Position numbers and translations under genes: made by a program
The notes under the pieces: generated by a model
Seen by the model: only the letters and a program-made list of their open reading frames with translations
Told to the model about the DNA's origin: nothing
Databases searched by the model: none
Part shown: piece after piece, positions 9,999 through 22,609 of the stretch
Layout of the letters: the number at the start of each line of letters is the position of its first letter
How positions within the stretch are numbered: the first letter of the stretch is position 1
Assembly (NCBI GenBank): GCA_016717165.1
Contig: JADKGA010000002.1
Span: 1,240,001 to 1,304,000 of the forward strand
DNA: 64,000 nucleotides
Reading direction: 5' to 3'
Source of the DNA: Candidatus Lutibacillus vidarii
GTDB lineage: Bacteria > Actinomycetota > Actinomycetes > Actinomycetales > Dermatophilaceae

Positions 9999-10667
9999 GT
10001 GGCGTGTCCCGACGTGGAACCACAAGCCCAGTCCCTCGACCCGGTGTTCGCCGCTGCCGCGGCCCCGTCGCCGGTGTCCCCAGGCCCTGCGTCGCCGGAC
10101 GGTCCGCCACCGGACCCCTCGCCACCGGATGCCCGGGTCGTCCTCACCGACGCCGATATCGCCCGGGCCCTGCGCCGCATCGCCCACGAGGTGCTCGAGC
10201 GGACCAAGAGCCTCGACACGGTGGTGGTTCTCGGCATCCCGACCCGCGGGTCGAGCCTGGCCCGCCGGCTCGTCGCCGTCATCGAGGAGGTCGAAGGCGT
10301 CAGCGTGCCCGTCGGTGTCCTCGACGTGACGATGTACCGCGACGACCTGCGCCACCAGCCGACCCGGCACGTCGAGCCCTCCCAGATCCCGGCCACCGGC
10401 GTCGAGGACAAGACCGTCATCCTCGTCGACGACGTCCTCTACTCCGGCCGCACGGTCCGCGCGGCGCTCGACGCCCTCGCCGACTACGGCCGGCCCCGCG
10501 CCGTCCAGCTCGCCGTCCTCGTCGACCGCGGCCACCGGCAGCTGCCGATCCGGGCCGACTATGTCGGCAAGAACCTCCCGACCTCGACCGCCGAGAAGGT
10601 CCAGGTCCGACTCACCGAGCACGACGGACTCGACGTCGTCCGCATCACCGGAGGGCTGCCCCGATGA
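9999..10667 (+). CDS. pyrR: PyrR, bifunctional pyr operon RNA-binding regulator / uracil phosphoribosyltransferase
   Basis: PyrR senses UMP/UTP against PRPP and binds the leader RNA of pyr genes; it also has uracil phosphoribosyltransferase activity. The 222-residue product has an unusual Ala/Pro-rich N-terminal extension of about 45 residues before the domain begins at [19 protein letters not shown]. The PRPP loop [20 protein letters not shown] and the C-terminal segment [19 protein letters not shown] are clear. GTG at 9999 follows AAGGAGG by nine bases and is the only start consistent with that site. It is the first gene of the operon, overlapping pyrB by four bases, so it represses its own synthesis through leader A. 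Confidence 0.95.
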   Translation: MACPDVEPQAQSLDPVFAAAAAPSPVSPGPASPDGPPPDPSPPDARVVLTDADIARALRRIAHEVLERTKSLDTVVVLGIPTRGSSLARRLVAVIEEVEGVSVPVGVLDVTMYRDDLRHQPTRHVEPSQIPATGVEDKTVILVDDVLYSGRTVRAALDALADYGRPRAVQLAVLVDRGHRQLPIRADYVGKNLPTSTAEKVQVRLTEHDGLDVVRITGGLPR

Positions 10668-11626
10668 CCCGCCGCCACCTGCTCTCCGCCGCCGACCTGA
10701 CCAGGGCGGATGCCGAGGAGATCCTCACCACGGCCGCCTCGATGCACGACATCCAGCACCGCGAGGTCAAGAAGCTCCCGACGCTGCGCGGCCGGACCGT
10801 CATCAACCTCTTCTTCGAGGACTCCACCCGGACCCGCACCTCGTTCGAGCTCGCCGGGAAGTGGATGAGCGCTGACACGATCAATATCTCCGCCAAGGGA
10901 TCCTCGGCGTCCAAGGGGGAGTCGCTGCGCGACACGGTCCTGACCGTCGACGCGATGTCGGTCGACGCCTTCATCATCCGGCACTCGGCCTCCGGCGCCT
11001 GTCACCAGGTGGCCGGCTGGGTCGACGCGAGCGTCATCAACGCCGGTGACGGCACGCACGAACACCCGACCCAGGCCCTGCTCGACGCCTACACGATGCA
11101 GCAGCGGATCGGCTCGCTCGAGGGCCGGCATATCGCCATCGTCGGCGACCTCACCCACAGCCGGGTGTTCCGCTCCAACCTCATCCTGCTGCGCACCCTC
11201 GGGGCCCGGCTCACCGTCGTCGCGCCGCCCACCCTGCTGCCCAGCGGGATTGGCGCCTGGTCGGCGCGAGACGGCTTCACCGTCTCCTCGGACCTCGACG
11301 CGGTGCTCTCCGGCGACGACGTCCCGGACGCGGTGATGATGCTGCGCGTCCAGAAGGAGCGGATGTCGGGTGGGTACTTCCCGACGGCCCGCGAGTATGC
11401 CGTGGGCTACGGCATGACGGCGGCGCGGTACCGAGCGCTGAGCGCAGCGAACCCCGATGTCGCGATCCTCCACCCCGGTCCGATGAACCGCGGGCTCGAG
11501 ATCAGCCCCGAGGCGGCCGACTCGCCGCACTCGGTCATCCTCGACCAGGTCTCCGCGGGTGTCGCCGTGCGGATGGCCGTGCTCTACCACCTGCTGGCGG
11601 CGGACACGACGGAGGTGGCGGTATGA
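10664..11626 (+). CDS. pyrB: Aspartate carbamoyltransferase catalytic subunit
   Basis: Condenses carbamoyl phosphate with aspartate to carbamoyl-aspartate, the committed step of pyrimidine synthesis. The 320 residues include the carbamoyl-phosphate loop [20 protein letters not shown], the SSASKGES segment that contributes Ser and Lys to the neighbouring active site, and [13 protein letters not shown]. Near the C-terminus [11 protein letters not shown] marks the aspartate-binding region. No pyrI regulatory subunit gene is present, as usual in actinobacteria. ATG at 10664 overlaps the pyrR stop by four bases, and its own stop overlaps pyrC by four. Confidence 0.96.
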   Translation: MTRRHLLSAADLTRADAEEILTTAASMHDIQHREVKKLPTLRGRTVINLFFEDSTRTRTSFELAGKWMSADTINISAKGSSASKGESLRDTVLTVDAMSVDAFIIRHSASGACHQVAGWVDASVINAGDGTHEHPTQALLDAYTMQQRIGSLEGRHIAIVGDLTHSRVFRSNLILLRTLGARLTVVAPPTLLPSGIGAWSARDGFTVSSDLDAVLSGDDVPDAVMMLRVQKERMSGGYFPTAREYAVGYGMTAARYRALSAANPDVAILHPGPMNRGLEISPEAADSPHSVILDQVSAGVAVRMAVLYHLLAADTTEVAV

Positions 11627-12930
11627 CGGCGCGGCTTCTCGTCCGCGGGGCGAGCATCCTCGGGGGCGGACGGGCAGACCTGCTGGTCGAGGACGGCGTG
11701 GTGACCCAGGTCGGGTCGGTGTCGAGCGGCGACGGTGTCGAGGTCCTCGACGCCGACGGGCTCGTCGCGCTGCCGGGCTTCGTCGACCTGCACACCCACC
11801 TGCGTGAGCCGGGGCGTGAGGACGCCGAGACGGTGGCCTCCGGGTCGGCCGCGGCCGCTGCGGGCGGGTACGCCGCCGTGCTCGCCATGGCGAACACCTC
11901 ACCGGTGACCGACACCGCCGAGGCCGCCGAGCGGGTCCTCGACCTTGGCCGGGCCTGTGGCCTGGTCGACGTCCAGCCGGTCGGCGCGGTGTCCAAGGGA
12001 CTGGCCGGCGAGGAGCTCGCCGAGCTCGGTCTGATGGCCCGGTCGCGGGCCTCGGTCCGGGTCTTCTCTGACGACGGCAAGTGCGTCCAGGACGCCCGGC
12101 TGATGCGCCGGGCGCTGGAGTACGTCCGCGCCTTCGGCGGGGTCGTCTCGCAGCACTCCCAGGACACCCGGCTCGCCGACGGCAATGCGTGCTGTCACGA
12201 GGGGGAGATCTCCGGACGGTACGGCCTGCCCGGCTGGCCGAGCGTCGCCGAGGAGGTCGTCGTCGCCCGTGACGTCATGCTCGCCCGGCATACCGGGTCG
12301 CGGGTGCACGTCGCCCACGTCTCCACCCCGGGCGCGGTCGAGGTGATCCGCTGGGCCAAGGCTCAGGGTATCGCCGTCACCGCCGAGGTGACCCCGCACC
12401 ATCTCGCGCTGACGACCGACCTGGTCAGCGGCTACGACCCGGTCTACAAGGTCAACCCCCCGCTGCGCCCGGAGGAGTTCACCCTCGTCCTGCGCGAGGC
12501 CCTTGCGGACGGCACGATCGACGCGGTCGCCACCGACCACGCCCCACACGCCCTCAACGACAAGCAGCACGCCTTCGTCGACGCGGCCTTCGGCATGCTC
12601 GGCCTGGAGACCGCCTTCGCCGTCGTCCACAACCTCATGGTGGCGACCGGGCAGATGTCGATGGAGCGCCTCGCCGAAGTCATGTCCGTCGCGCCGGCCC
12701 GGATCGCCGGGCTGTCGAAGCGGCATGGTCGGCCGATCGCGGTCGGGGAGCCGGCCACCTTTGCGCTGGTCGACCCGTCGGCCCGGTGGACGGTGGACCG
12801 GGAGGCGTCGGCGTCGCTGTCGCGCAACAACCCCTGGCACGGCCGCTCGTATGCCGGCCGGGTTGTCGCCACGCTGCTCCGCGGCCGGGTCACCGCCCGC
12901 GACGGCGTGGTCGTCAGCGCGGGGGAGTAG
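11623..12930 (+). CDS. pyrC: Dihydroorotase
   Basis: Cyclises carbamoyl-aspartate to dihydroorotate. The 435-residue amidohydrolase carries the zinc motif [10 protein letters not shown] near residues 55-64, the signature [18 protein letters not shown], histidines in VAHVSTP and [10 protein letters not shown], and the catalytic Asp in [12 protein letters not shown]. This is the class I type seen in Gram-positive pyr operons. It overlaps pyrB by four bases (ATGA) and is separated from carA by three. All metal ligands expected for the family are visible. Confidence 0.95.
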   Translation: MTARLLVRGASILGGGRADLLVEDGVVTQVGSVSSGDGVEVLDADGLVALPGFVDLHTHLREPGREDAETVASGSAAAAAGGYAAVLAMANTSPVTDTAEAAERVLDLGRACGLVDVQPVGAVSKGLAGEELAELGLMARSRASVRVFSDDGKCVQDARLMRRALEYVRAFGGVVSQHSQDTRLADGNACCHEGEISGRYGLPGWPSVAEEVVVARDVMLARHTGSRVHVAHVSTPGAVEVIRWAKAQGIAVTAEVTPHHLALTTDLVSGYDPVYKVNPPLRPEEFTLVLREALADGTIDAVATDHAPHALNDKQHAFVDAAFGMLGLETAFAVVHNLMVATGQMSMERLAEVMSVAPARIAGLSKRHGRPIAVGEPATFALVDPSARWTVDREASASLSRNNPWHGRSYAGRVVATLLRGRVTARDGVVVSAGE

Positions 12931-12933
12931 CCG

Positions 12934-14082
12934 GTGGTCGCGCGTGGGCCGGCGGCCCTGGTTCTCGAGGATGGGCGGATCTTTACCGGTTCGTCATACG
13001 GGATGGTGGGGGAGACCTTCGGTGAGGCGGTCTTCGCCACCGGGATGACCGGCTACCAGGAGACCCTGACCGACCCGTCATACCACCGGCAGGTCGTCGT
13101 CATGACCGCCCCACACATCGGCAACACCGGCTGGAACCGCGAGGACGACGAGTCTGCACGGATCTGGGTCAGCGGCTTCGTCGTCCGTGACCCGGCGTTG
13201 CGGCCGTCGAGCTGGCGGGCCACCGGGTCGCTGGAGGACGAGCTCGTCCGGCAGGGCGTCGTGGGGGTCTGCGAGATCGACACCCGCGCCCTGACCCGGC
13301 ACCTGCGGGACCGCGGGGCGATGCGGGTCGGGCTGTTCTCCGGCCCGGCCGCGACGGCCGGCCCTGAGGCGCTCGTCGAGCGGGTCCGCCGGTCACCGCA
13401 GATGGCCGGGTCCGCCCTGGCCGCGGAGGTCTCCACCACCTCGGCATATGTCGTCCCGGCGGTCGGGGAGCGGCGCTATGTCGTCGCCGCCCTCGACCTC
13501 GGGATCAAGGCGATGACCCCGGCGCTCATGGCGCAGCGGGGGATCGAGGTGCACGTCCTGCCCGCGACGGCGACCTTCGCGGATATCGTCGCGGTCCAGC
13601 CCGACGGGGTCTTCTTCTCCAACGGCCCGGGCGACCCCGCGACGGCGGACCGCGAGGTCGGCGTGCTCCGGGAGGTGCTGGCGGCCGGCATACCCTTCTT
13701 CGGGATCTGCTTCGGCAACCAGCTGCTCGGTCGGGCGCTGGGTTTCGGGACGTACAAGCTCACCTACGGGCACCGGGGGATCAACCAGCCGGTGCTCGAC
13801 AAGGCGACCGGCAAGGTCGAGGTGACCGCGCACAACCACGGTTTCGCCGTCGACGCGCCCCGCACCGGTGATGCGGCGACCGACTTCGGCACCGCCCGGG
13901 TCTCGCACATCTGCCTCAACGACGACGTCGTCGAGGGGCTGGAGCTGCGGGACGCGAGCGGCGCGGTGCGGGCGTTCTCGGTCCAGTACCACCCCGAGGC
14001 CGCCGCCGGTCCACACGACGCGTCCTATCTCTTCGACCGGTTCGTCGACCTCCTCGCCCAAAGCTGCGCCGTACCGTCTTAG
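12934..14082 (+). CDS. carA: Carbamoyl-phosphate synthase small (glutaminase) subunit
   Basis: Hydrolyses glutamine and passes ammonia to CarB for carbamoyl phosphate synthesis, serving both pyrimidine and arginine pathways. The 382 residues contain the N-terminal CPSase domain ([20 protein letters not shown]) and a class I glutamine amidotransferase domain. The nucleophile is Cys259 in [16 protein letters not shown], and the His/Glu pair is in QYHPEA. The start is GTG 12934, three bases after the pyrC stop. In related genomes carB follows directly; here the stop abuts a reverse-oriented ABC exporter gene with no gap, and carB begins 3.2 kb later. Confidence 0.95.
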   Translation: MVARGPAALVLEDGRIFTGSSYGMVGETFGEAVFATGMTGYQETLTDPSYHRQVVVMTAPHIGNTGWNREDDESARIWVSGFVVRDPALRPSSWRATGSLEDELVRQGVVGVCEIDTRALTRHLRDRGAMRVGLFSGPAATAGPEALVERVRRSPQMAGSALAAEVSTTSAYVVPAVGERRYVVAALDLGIKAMTPALMAQRGIEVHVLPATATFADIVAVQPDGVFFSNGPGDPATADREVGVLREVLAAGIPFFGICFGNQLLGRALGFGTYKLTYGHRGINQPVLDKATGKVEVTAHNHGFAVDAPRTGDAATDFGTARVSHICLNDDVVEGLELRDASGAVRAFSVQYHPEAAAGPHDASYLFDRFVDLLAQSCAVPS

Positions 14083-16335
14083 TCAAGGGCGCCAGGACCA
14101 TGCAGCTGTTCGTACGACGAAAGCGGCGGCGAGGCATTGAATGGCGGCTGCAACGATACAGACACCGACAAAGCCGGCGAGGAGGGTGCCCCCGTAGGGG
14201 AGGGCAATTCCTGCATCCACCGGAATCTGCGTGAGCCGAAGTCCGAGGAGGCCCGCAACGACTCCTCCCAATGCTGTGGGAAGAGCAGCCAGGGCAGCTG
14301 CCGCGACGACAAACGGCCCCGGACGAGCAGTGAGGACGCCAATGGGGGCGAGCACCTTACCAAGACCGAGGGTGGCGGAATAGGTGCCACAACCGATCGC
14401 GATGGCGAGTAGGGCCAAGGCGAATAGCGCGGTGAGGCTGATCCACGTGCTTTCGTGGGCTGCCGCGAATCCGGCGCCGGCATACGAGTAGCCTGGAGAG
14501 TCGGGACCGTCGTTCGGCCAGGTCGTAGGGACGACGGCTTCCTGGAGAGCTTCAGTGTTGATCGCAGTGCGGCTGTGAAAGACCAGCCATTGCTGTGTGA
14601 AGCGGGGGGCTGCGGCCGCCGGGTCTCCCTGCAGCACCTCCACAGTGCCCTGGTCGATGGGGATCGACAGGGGCAGGAACTGGAGGTCTCCGCCGATGAG
14701 GTGGGCGATCTGTGGCTGCCCCGAGGGCGGGCAAGTGAGGCCAACACTAGCGAGAGCCTCGCACGTCCCCATAACCTCCGGCGGGTCGCTCTCGGACACC
14801 AGGAGGACATGGACGCCTTTGGGAGTGCGGCGAATGGCCTCCTGCGCCCCGCGCACCCCATCGAAATACATCGCCACTGCCACCCGCCCCTCCAGCGCAG
14901 TCGAGACCGCGAGCGCTTGACGGGCCCGGTCGCCGAGGGTGTTCGTCACGAACTGACCCTGAAAGGCAATCACGGCTGACAAGACGATGACGGCCGCTGG
15001 CGACGCCACCGCAGCCGGGTTGCGCAGGAGAGCTCGGCATGTGATGAGAAGCGAGGGGCTCAACCGGGGGGCCGACCAGGTCTCGAGGATGGCGGCAGTC
15101 CCCTTGACGATCCACGAGAGGAGCATTGGCGTGCCGAGGAGGACAAGAAGGGTGCAGGCCAAGTACGAGACATACCAGGTGGTCCTGCGCGACGGATCAA
15201 CGAGATCCGGGAGCCGTCCAGCCGCCACGAGTCCCAGCGGGGTGAGGAAGGCCGACCAGAGCGGCCATTTCCAGTCCCGCGATTCTGGTCGGGTGGAGTC
15301 GGCAGCCGCTCGGGCGCGACGCCCGACGACCAGGAGCGCGCCACCTGTGAGTCCCAACAGGGCGGCGACCACGAGCCAGATCCACCTCGCTCGGAGTGCC
15401 TCGGCCGATGAGATGTACCCCGTGATCGGGAGCGTGATGTCAGTGGTGACGAGGCAACTGACCAGGCCCGCGGAAGCAACCGTAGTGACGACAAGGGCTG
15501 GGAGGAGCTCGCCGAACTGGACGAACCGCTCCTGCCACGGCGAGGCGCCTAACGTCCGCAGAGTAACAAGTCGCCGATTCCGGGCAGGCGCCGTGACCCG
15601 TCCTGCCGCCAGACAAAGACCACCTGCCGGCAGAACGGCTAGGAGGAGGAAGAGAACCAACACATATGGCGCTGGCGTAAGGCCAATACTGTCGCCGAAC
15701 ACCCGGACAGGGTCGTCCCACCAGTGTCGGCTGGGACCTCCGAACGCTTGGTATGGCACCATTTGGCCCGCCGGAACCGACCCTGGAAGGGGATTGACAT
15801 AGGCAAGGCGCTCGTTGGCGCTCGTCAGACCCTCCGGCGCGATGGTCCCGGCAAGCTTGCCGTAGCGAGTGGCGATCCCCTCCGCGGCGCCGTCTGTGAG
15901 CAGCTGGCTGGACAGGAACGCTTCCCCAGGAAGCGGCCATCGGGGCAGACCGGGAGGTGGGGCGACGCCATCTTGCTGGCGGACCACCAGGACAACCGAG
16001 TGCTGAAGGCCGTCGCTCAGCCGCGCGAATCGGGCCTGAAGGACGAAGGGTGCCCCAGCTGACAGCCGGGCTCGCGCCTCGAGAAGCTGCCGCTGGTCAG
16101 GTGACCCATCGAGTGCCGGTTCCATGGCAGCAAAGAACTCTTCACTGCCAGTAGGGAGTCTCGCGGCGTCTCGGTCGGCCCGGTGCTCGTAGGCCAGATG
16201 TGTCCCTGCGAGAAGGATCGCCGCGACCGCAGCAGCGATGAGGGCGGCCCCCTCCACAAGGGTGGCGAATAGAGCCCCGGTTGAGTTCCGTCGGCTGCGC
16301 AGCCCGAGCGTAACCGCTGCAGACGCGCCTTTCAT
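14083..16335 (-). CDS. ABC transporter permease, FtsX/MacB-like
   Basis: A 750-residue membrane protein with one N-terminal helix, a large extracytoplasmic domain, and roughly nine further helices in two FtsX-type clusters, for example VLVLFLLLAVLPAGGLCLAA and FALALLAIAIGCGTYSATLG. It pairs with the ATPase encoded just upstream (four-base ATGA overlap). Such pairs export peptides or lipoproteins, or give resistance to antimicrobial peptides; the substrate is unknown. Base composition and codon use are visibly less GC-rich than in the flanking pyr genes (for example GTT, TCA, AGG and GAA codons), which suggests transfer. Its 3' end abuts the carA stop with zero spacing, so it interrupts the pyr operon. 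Confidence 0.85.
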   Translation of the reverse strand: MKGASAAVTLGLRSRRNSTGALFATLVEGAALIAAAVAAILLAGTHLAYEHRADRDAARLPTGSEEFFAAMEPALDGSPDQRQLLEARARLSAGAPFVLQARFARLSDGLQHSVVLVVRQQDGVAPPPGLPRWPLPGEAFLSSQLLTDGAAEGIATRYGKLAGTIAPEGLTSANERLAYVNPLPGSVPAGQMVPYQAFGGPSRHWWDDPVRVFGDSIGLTPAPYVLVLFLLLAVLPAGGLCLAAGRVTAPARNRRLVTLRTLGASPWQERFVQFGELLPALVVTTVASAGLVSCLVTTDITLPITGYISSAEALRARWIWLVVAALLGLTGGALLVVGRRARAAADSTRPESRDWKWPLWSAFLTPLGLVAAGRLPDLVDPSRRTTWYVSYLACTLLVLLGTPMLLSWIVKGTAAILETWSAPRLSPSLLITCRALLRNPAAVASPAAVIVLSAVIAFQGQFVTNTLGDRARQALAVSTALEGRVAVAMYFDGVRGAQEAIRRTPKGVHVLLVSESDPPEVMGTCEALASVGLTCPPSGQPQIAHLIGGDLQFLPLSIPIDQGTVEVLQGDPAAAAPRFTQQWLVFHSRTAINTEALQEAVVPTTWPNDGPDSPGYSYAGAGFAAAHESTWISLTALFALALLAIAIGCGTYSATLGLGKVLAPIGVLTARPGPFVVAAAALAALPTALGGVVAGLLGLRLTQIPVDAGIALPYGGTLLAGFVGVCIVAAAIQCLAAAFVVRTAAWSWRP

Positions 16336-17021
16336 CGGCGGCTGACATTCAGTGGTCTGAGCTTGCCGTCGCTCAGCTGGAACACCCGGTCGGCTCGCGC
16401 GGCGACATGCTTGTCGTGAGTGGCGACCAACAGGCCGCACGACGTTGCTGCCGGCACCGCGAAGAGCCCTGCCACGACGAGGTCACGCGTGGTTGAGTCC
16501 AACCCTCCGGTCGGCTCGTCGGCCAACACGAGGCTGGGGTCGTTGACCAGAGCTCTCGCAAGGGCGACGCGCTGTCGTTCGCCACCAGACAGCCGATCCG
16601 TCGGGGAGCCGAGATCCGACAGGCCAACAGCGGCGAGACGCGCAGCGGCCCGGGACCGCGCCGTCGCCGCATCGACACCATTCAGGACAGCGGGCAGCGC
16701 GACGTTCTCCAGCGGGGTCAGCTCACGCAGAAGTTCTCCTGATTGGAAGACCATTCCGATGTGTCGAGCCCGAAGCGCGCTTAACCGTGCAGGAGAACAA
16801 GAGGCCAGGTCGGTGCCCCGGAGGGTAACGGTGCCGTGCGCGACGGGGATCAATCCGAGGCATGCGGCAAGAAGCGTGCTCTTCCCTGAGCCGCTCGCTC
16901 CCATGATCGCCACCGACTCGCCCGCGTCTACGACTAGGTCGATGTTGTGGAGAATCCTCCGGTGCTTGCGCCGCGTCCCGACGTCAACTGCGACTGAGGT
17001 CAGAACAAGCGCACTCGTCAC
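16332..17021 (-). CDS. ABC transporter ATP-binding protein (LolD/MacB type)
   Basis: The 229-residue ATPase of the exporter pair. Walker A is GASGSGKST (about residues 41-49), the Q loop is GMVFQSGELL, the signature is LSGGERQRVALARAL, Walker B is LVLADEPTGGLD, and the switch His is in LLVATHDKH. All catalytic motifs are intact, so the insertion looks functional. It overlaps the permease gene by four bases and has the same lower-GC character. Its promoter must lie within the 280 bp that it shares, divergently, with carB. Confidence 0.92.
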   Translation of the reverse strand: MTSALVLTSVAVDVGTRRKHRRILHNIDLVVDAGESVAIMGASGSGKSTLLAACLGLIPVAHGTVTLRGTDLASCSPARLSALRARHIGMVFQSGELLRELTPLENVALPAVLNGVDAATARSRAAARLAAVGLSDLGSPTDRLSGGERQRVALARALVNDPSLVLADEPTGGLDSTTRDLVVAGLFAVPAATSCGLLVATHDKHVAARADRVFQLSDGKLRPLNVSRR

Positions 17022-17301
17022 GACAACCTCCCTGGGGACCTCGGCTCAACGCTCCACGTATGGGTTGCGAGGCTCAGCCTAGAATGCCCGAACAGTCGTC
17101 GCCGATCGGCGGTCTCGTCTTCGACCGTCGCCAACACGCCCAAGGCCACTGTTGCTCCCGACATGTGTGTATGGTCAGGTCGGCCCCGTCGGGCGCGGTA
17201 GCATCGGAACGAATCTGACCGTCCTTTAACCGCTGTCCAGTGAGGCAGGGAAGGAGGTCCTGACGCGATGCGTCTCGACCGGCCCGTGAACAGGTGGCCT
17301 A
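17022..17301 (+). promoter_or_regulatory. carB promoter region with PyrR-binding stem-loop, copy B
   Basis: This intergenic region separates the divergent ABC gene and carB. A -10 box TAGCAT is at 17199-17204. The hairpin pairs TCCTT (17222-17226) with AAGGA (17251-17255) and CTG (17233-17235) with CAG (17246-17248), around TCCAGTGAGG. It is closely similar to copy A before pyrR, and one stem pair has changed C-G to T-A, keeping pairing. The Shine-Dalgarno AAGGAGG (17251-17257) does not serve carB directly but a 13-codon ORF at 17268. I see no gene in 17022-17190. Confidence 0.8.

Positions 17302-17309
<8 letters not shown>
17268..17309 (+). CDS. 13-codon leader ORF overlapping the carB start
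   Basis: ATG at 17268 lies ten bases after the strong Shine-Dalgarno AAGGAGG, which sits in the PyrR stem. The frame reads [13 protein letters not shown] and stops at TAA 17307-17309, six bases into carB. carB's own GTG (17302) has only a weak AGGTGG upstream, and an in-frame TGA at 17287-17289 rules out any earlier carB start. The simplest reading is a leader peptide that couples carB translation to the PyrR-controlled ribosome site. It contains three Arg codons (CGT, CGG, AGG), which could matter because CarB also supplies arginine synthesis; that part is speculation. Confidence 0.55.
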
Positions 17310-20615
<3,306 letters not shown>

Positions 20616-20619
<4 letters not shown>

Positions 20620-21692
20620 GGCTGCCGGTCTACCGGACCGTCTTCGACACCGTCCTGACCCGCACCGACGCCGAGGACGCGCACCACCGGGCCTTCGGCG
20701 CGTGGCGTCGGCTGGCGGCCGTCCCGCGGCTCACCGACCTCGTGCAGGCCACCCTGACCCGCCCCGACCCGGCCATCGGGGTGGAGGTCTTCGGCAAGCG
20801 GCTCCCCAGCCCGCTCGGGCTGGCCGCGGGCTTCGACAAGAACGCCGAGGGCATCGACGCCCTCGCCGCCTGGGGCTTCGGGGCGATCGAGGTCGGGACG
20901 ATCACCGGCCAGGGCCAACCCGGCAACGACCGCCCCCGGCTGTTCCGGCTGCCGCAGGACCGGGCGATCATCAACCGGATGGGCTTCAACAACGACGGCT
21001 CGGCCGTCGTGGCGGACCGGCTGCGCCGCCGCGCCGCCGGGCCGCACCGCGACGACATCCTCCTCGGCGTCAACATCGGCAAGACCAAGGTCGTCGAGGC
21101 CGCCGACGCGCCGGCCGACTATGTCCTCAGCGCGACAGCCCTGGCGCCATACGCCGACTATCTCGTGGTCAACGTCAGCTCGCCCAACACCCCGGGCCTA
21201 CGCGACCTCCAGGCTGTCGCCGCGCTGCGCCCGCTGCTCAGCGCGGTCCGCGCGGCGGCCGACGGGGCGGCCGGTCGGGCGGTGCCCCTGCTGGTCAAGA
21301 TCGCCCCCGACCTGGCCGACGCCGACATCGTCGAGGTCGCCGAGCTCGTCGTCGAGCTCGACCTGGCCGGGGTCGTCGCGACGAACACGACGATCGCCCG
21401 GACCGGCCTGCGGACCGACGTCGCGACGGTGGAGCGGATCGGCGCCGGTGGCCTCTCCGGTCCGGTGCTGCAGGAGCGCTCCCACGCCGTGCTGCGGCTG
21501 CTACGAGCCCACCTGCCAGCAGACTGCGTCGTCATCAGCGTCGGGGGAGTGGGCTCGGCGACGGACGTCCTGGCCCGGCTCGCCGACGGGGCGACCCTCG
21601 TCCAGGCGTACACCGCGTTCATCTATGAGGGGCCGCTGTGGGTGAGCCGGGTCAACCGCGAGCTCGCCGCGGCGAGGAAGGGGCAGCGATGA
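20616..21692 (+). CDS. pyrD: Dihydroorotate dehydrogenase (quinone), class 2
   Basis: Oxidises dihydroorotate to orotate with FMN and passes electrons to membrane quinone. The 358 residues include an N-terminal membrane-associating helix region, [20 protein letters not shown], the FMN/substrate stretch [18 protein letters not shown], and [15 protein letters not shown], which carries the catalytic Ser of class 2 enzymes. Near the C-terminus [18 protein letters not shown] binds the FMN phosphate. ATG at 20616 overlaps the carB stop by four bases and the gene overlaps pyrF by four. Confidence 0.95.
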
Positions 21693-22540
21693 CACCCTTC
21701 GGGGTCCGGCTGCGAGCCGCGATGACCGATCTCGGGCCGCTCTGCGTCGGGATCGACCCGCACGAGGAGCTCCTCGACGCGTGGGGTCTGCCGCGCAGCG
21801 TCGACGGGGTGAAGGCCTTCGCCGCGACCTGCGTCGAGGCCTACGCCGGGGTCGCCGCCGTCGTCAAGCCCCAGTCCGCCTTCTTCGAGCGGTATGGCGC
21901 CGCCGGCGTCGCCGTCCTGGAGGACACTCTGGCCGGGCTCCGGGAGGCCGGCACGCTGAGCATCCTCGACGCCAAACGCGGGGACATTGGGACGACCATG
22001 GCGGCATACGCTCAGGCCTTCCTCGGTGAGGAGAGCGTGGGGCGGGCCGACGCGCTGACGGTGAGCCCCTATCTCGGCTACGGCTCGCTGCGCCCGGCGC
22101 TCGACCTGGCCGAGCAGACCGGGCGCGGCCTGTTCGTCCTGGCCCTCACCTCGAACCCGGAGGGCCCCAGCGTGCAGCACGCGAGGACCGACAGCGGCAG
22201 CGTCGCGGGAAGCATCGTCGCCGGGGTCACGGCCTCGAATGCGGCGGCACGGGCCCGGGGCGAGCTGGGAAGCATCGGGATGGTCGTCGGCGCGACCGTC
22301 GGATCCGCCGTGGCCGACCTCAGCCTCGACCTCCTCGCCGCGAACGCGCCGCTGCTCGCCCCCGGGCTTGGTGCCCAAGGGGCGACGGCCGAGGACGTCC
22401 GACGGGTCTTCGGGACGGCCCTGCCGAACGTGTTGGCCAGCTCGAGCCGCGAGGTCCTCCAGGCCGGCCCGTCGGTGGCGGCGCTGCGCGCGGCGACCCT
22501 GCGACACGCGGACGCGCTGAGGCAGATCACGTCCGGCTGA
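21689..22540 (+). CDS. pyrF: Orotidine-5'-phosphate decarboxylase, long actinobacterial type
   Basis: Decarboxylates OMP to UMP, the last step of the de novo pathway. The 283-residue form is the longer family common in mycobacteria. LCVGIDPHEELL opens the barrel, and the catalytic Lys/Asp motif is LDAKRGDIGTTMAAYAQAF. Residues LTSNPEGPSVQ and LAPGLGAQGATAEDV form the phosphate-binding end. An upstream in-frame extension lies inside pyrD, so ATG 21689 (ATGA overlap) is the start. It ends the pyr transcription unit; the mihF-gmk genes that often follow are absent. Confidence 0.95.
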   Translation: MTPFGVRLRAAMTDLGPLCVGIDPHEELLDAWGLPRSVDGVKAFAATCVEAYAGVAAVVKPQSAFFERYGAAGVAVLEDTLAGLREAGTLSILDAKRGDIGTTMAAYAQAFLGEESVGRADALTVSPYLGYGSLRPALDLAEQTGRGLFVLALTSNPEGPSVQHARTDSGSVAGSIVAGVTASNAAARARGELGSIGMVVGATVGSAVADLSLDLLAANAPLLAPGLGAQGATAEDVRRVFGTALPNVLASSSREVLQAGPSVAALRAATLRHADALRQITSG

Positions 22541-22609
22541 GGCGGGCCGGCACCGGCCCCGGCGTTAGAGTGTCAGGAAGCCTGTTCTGTCGATCTCGCG
22601 GAGGTCCGT

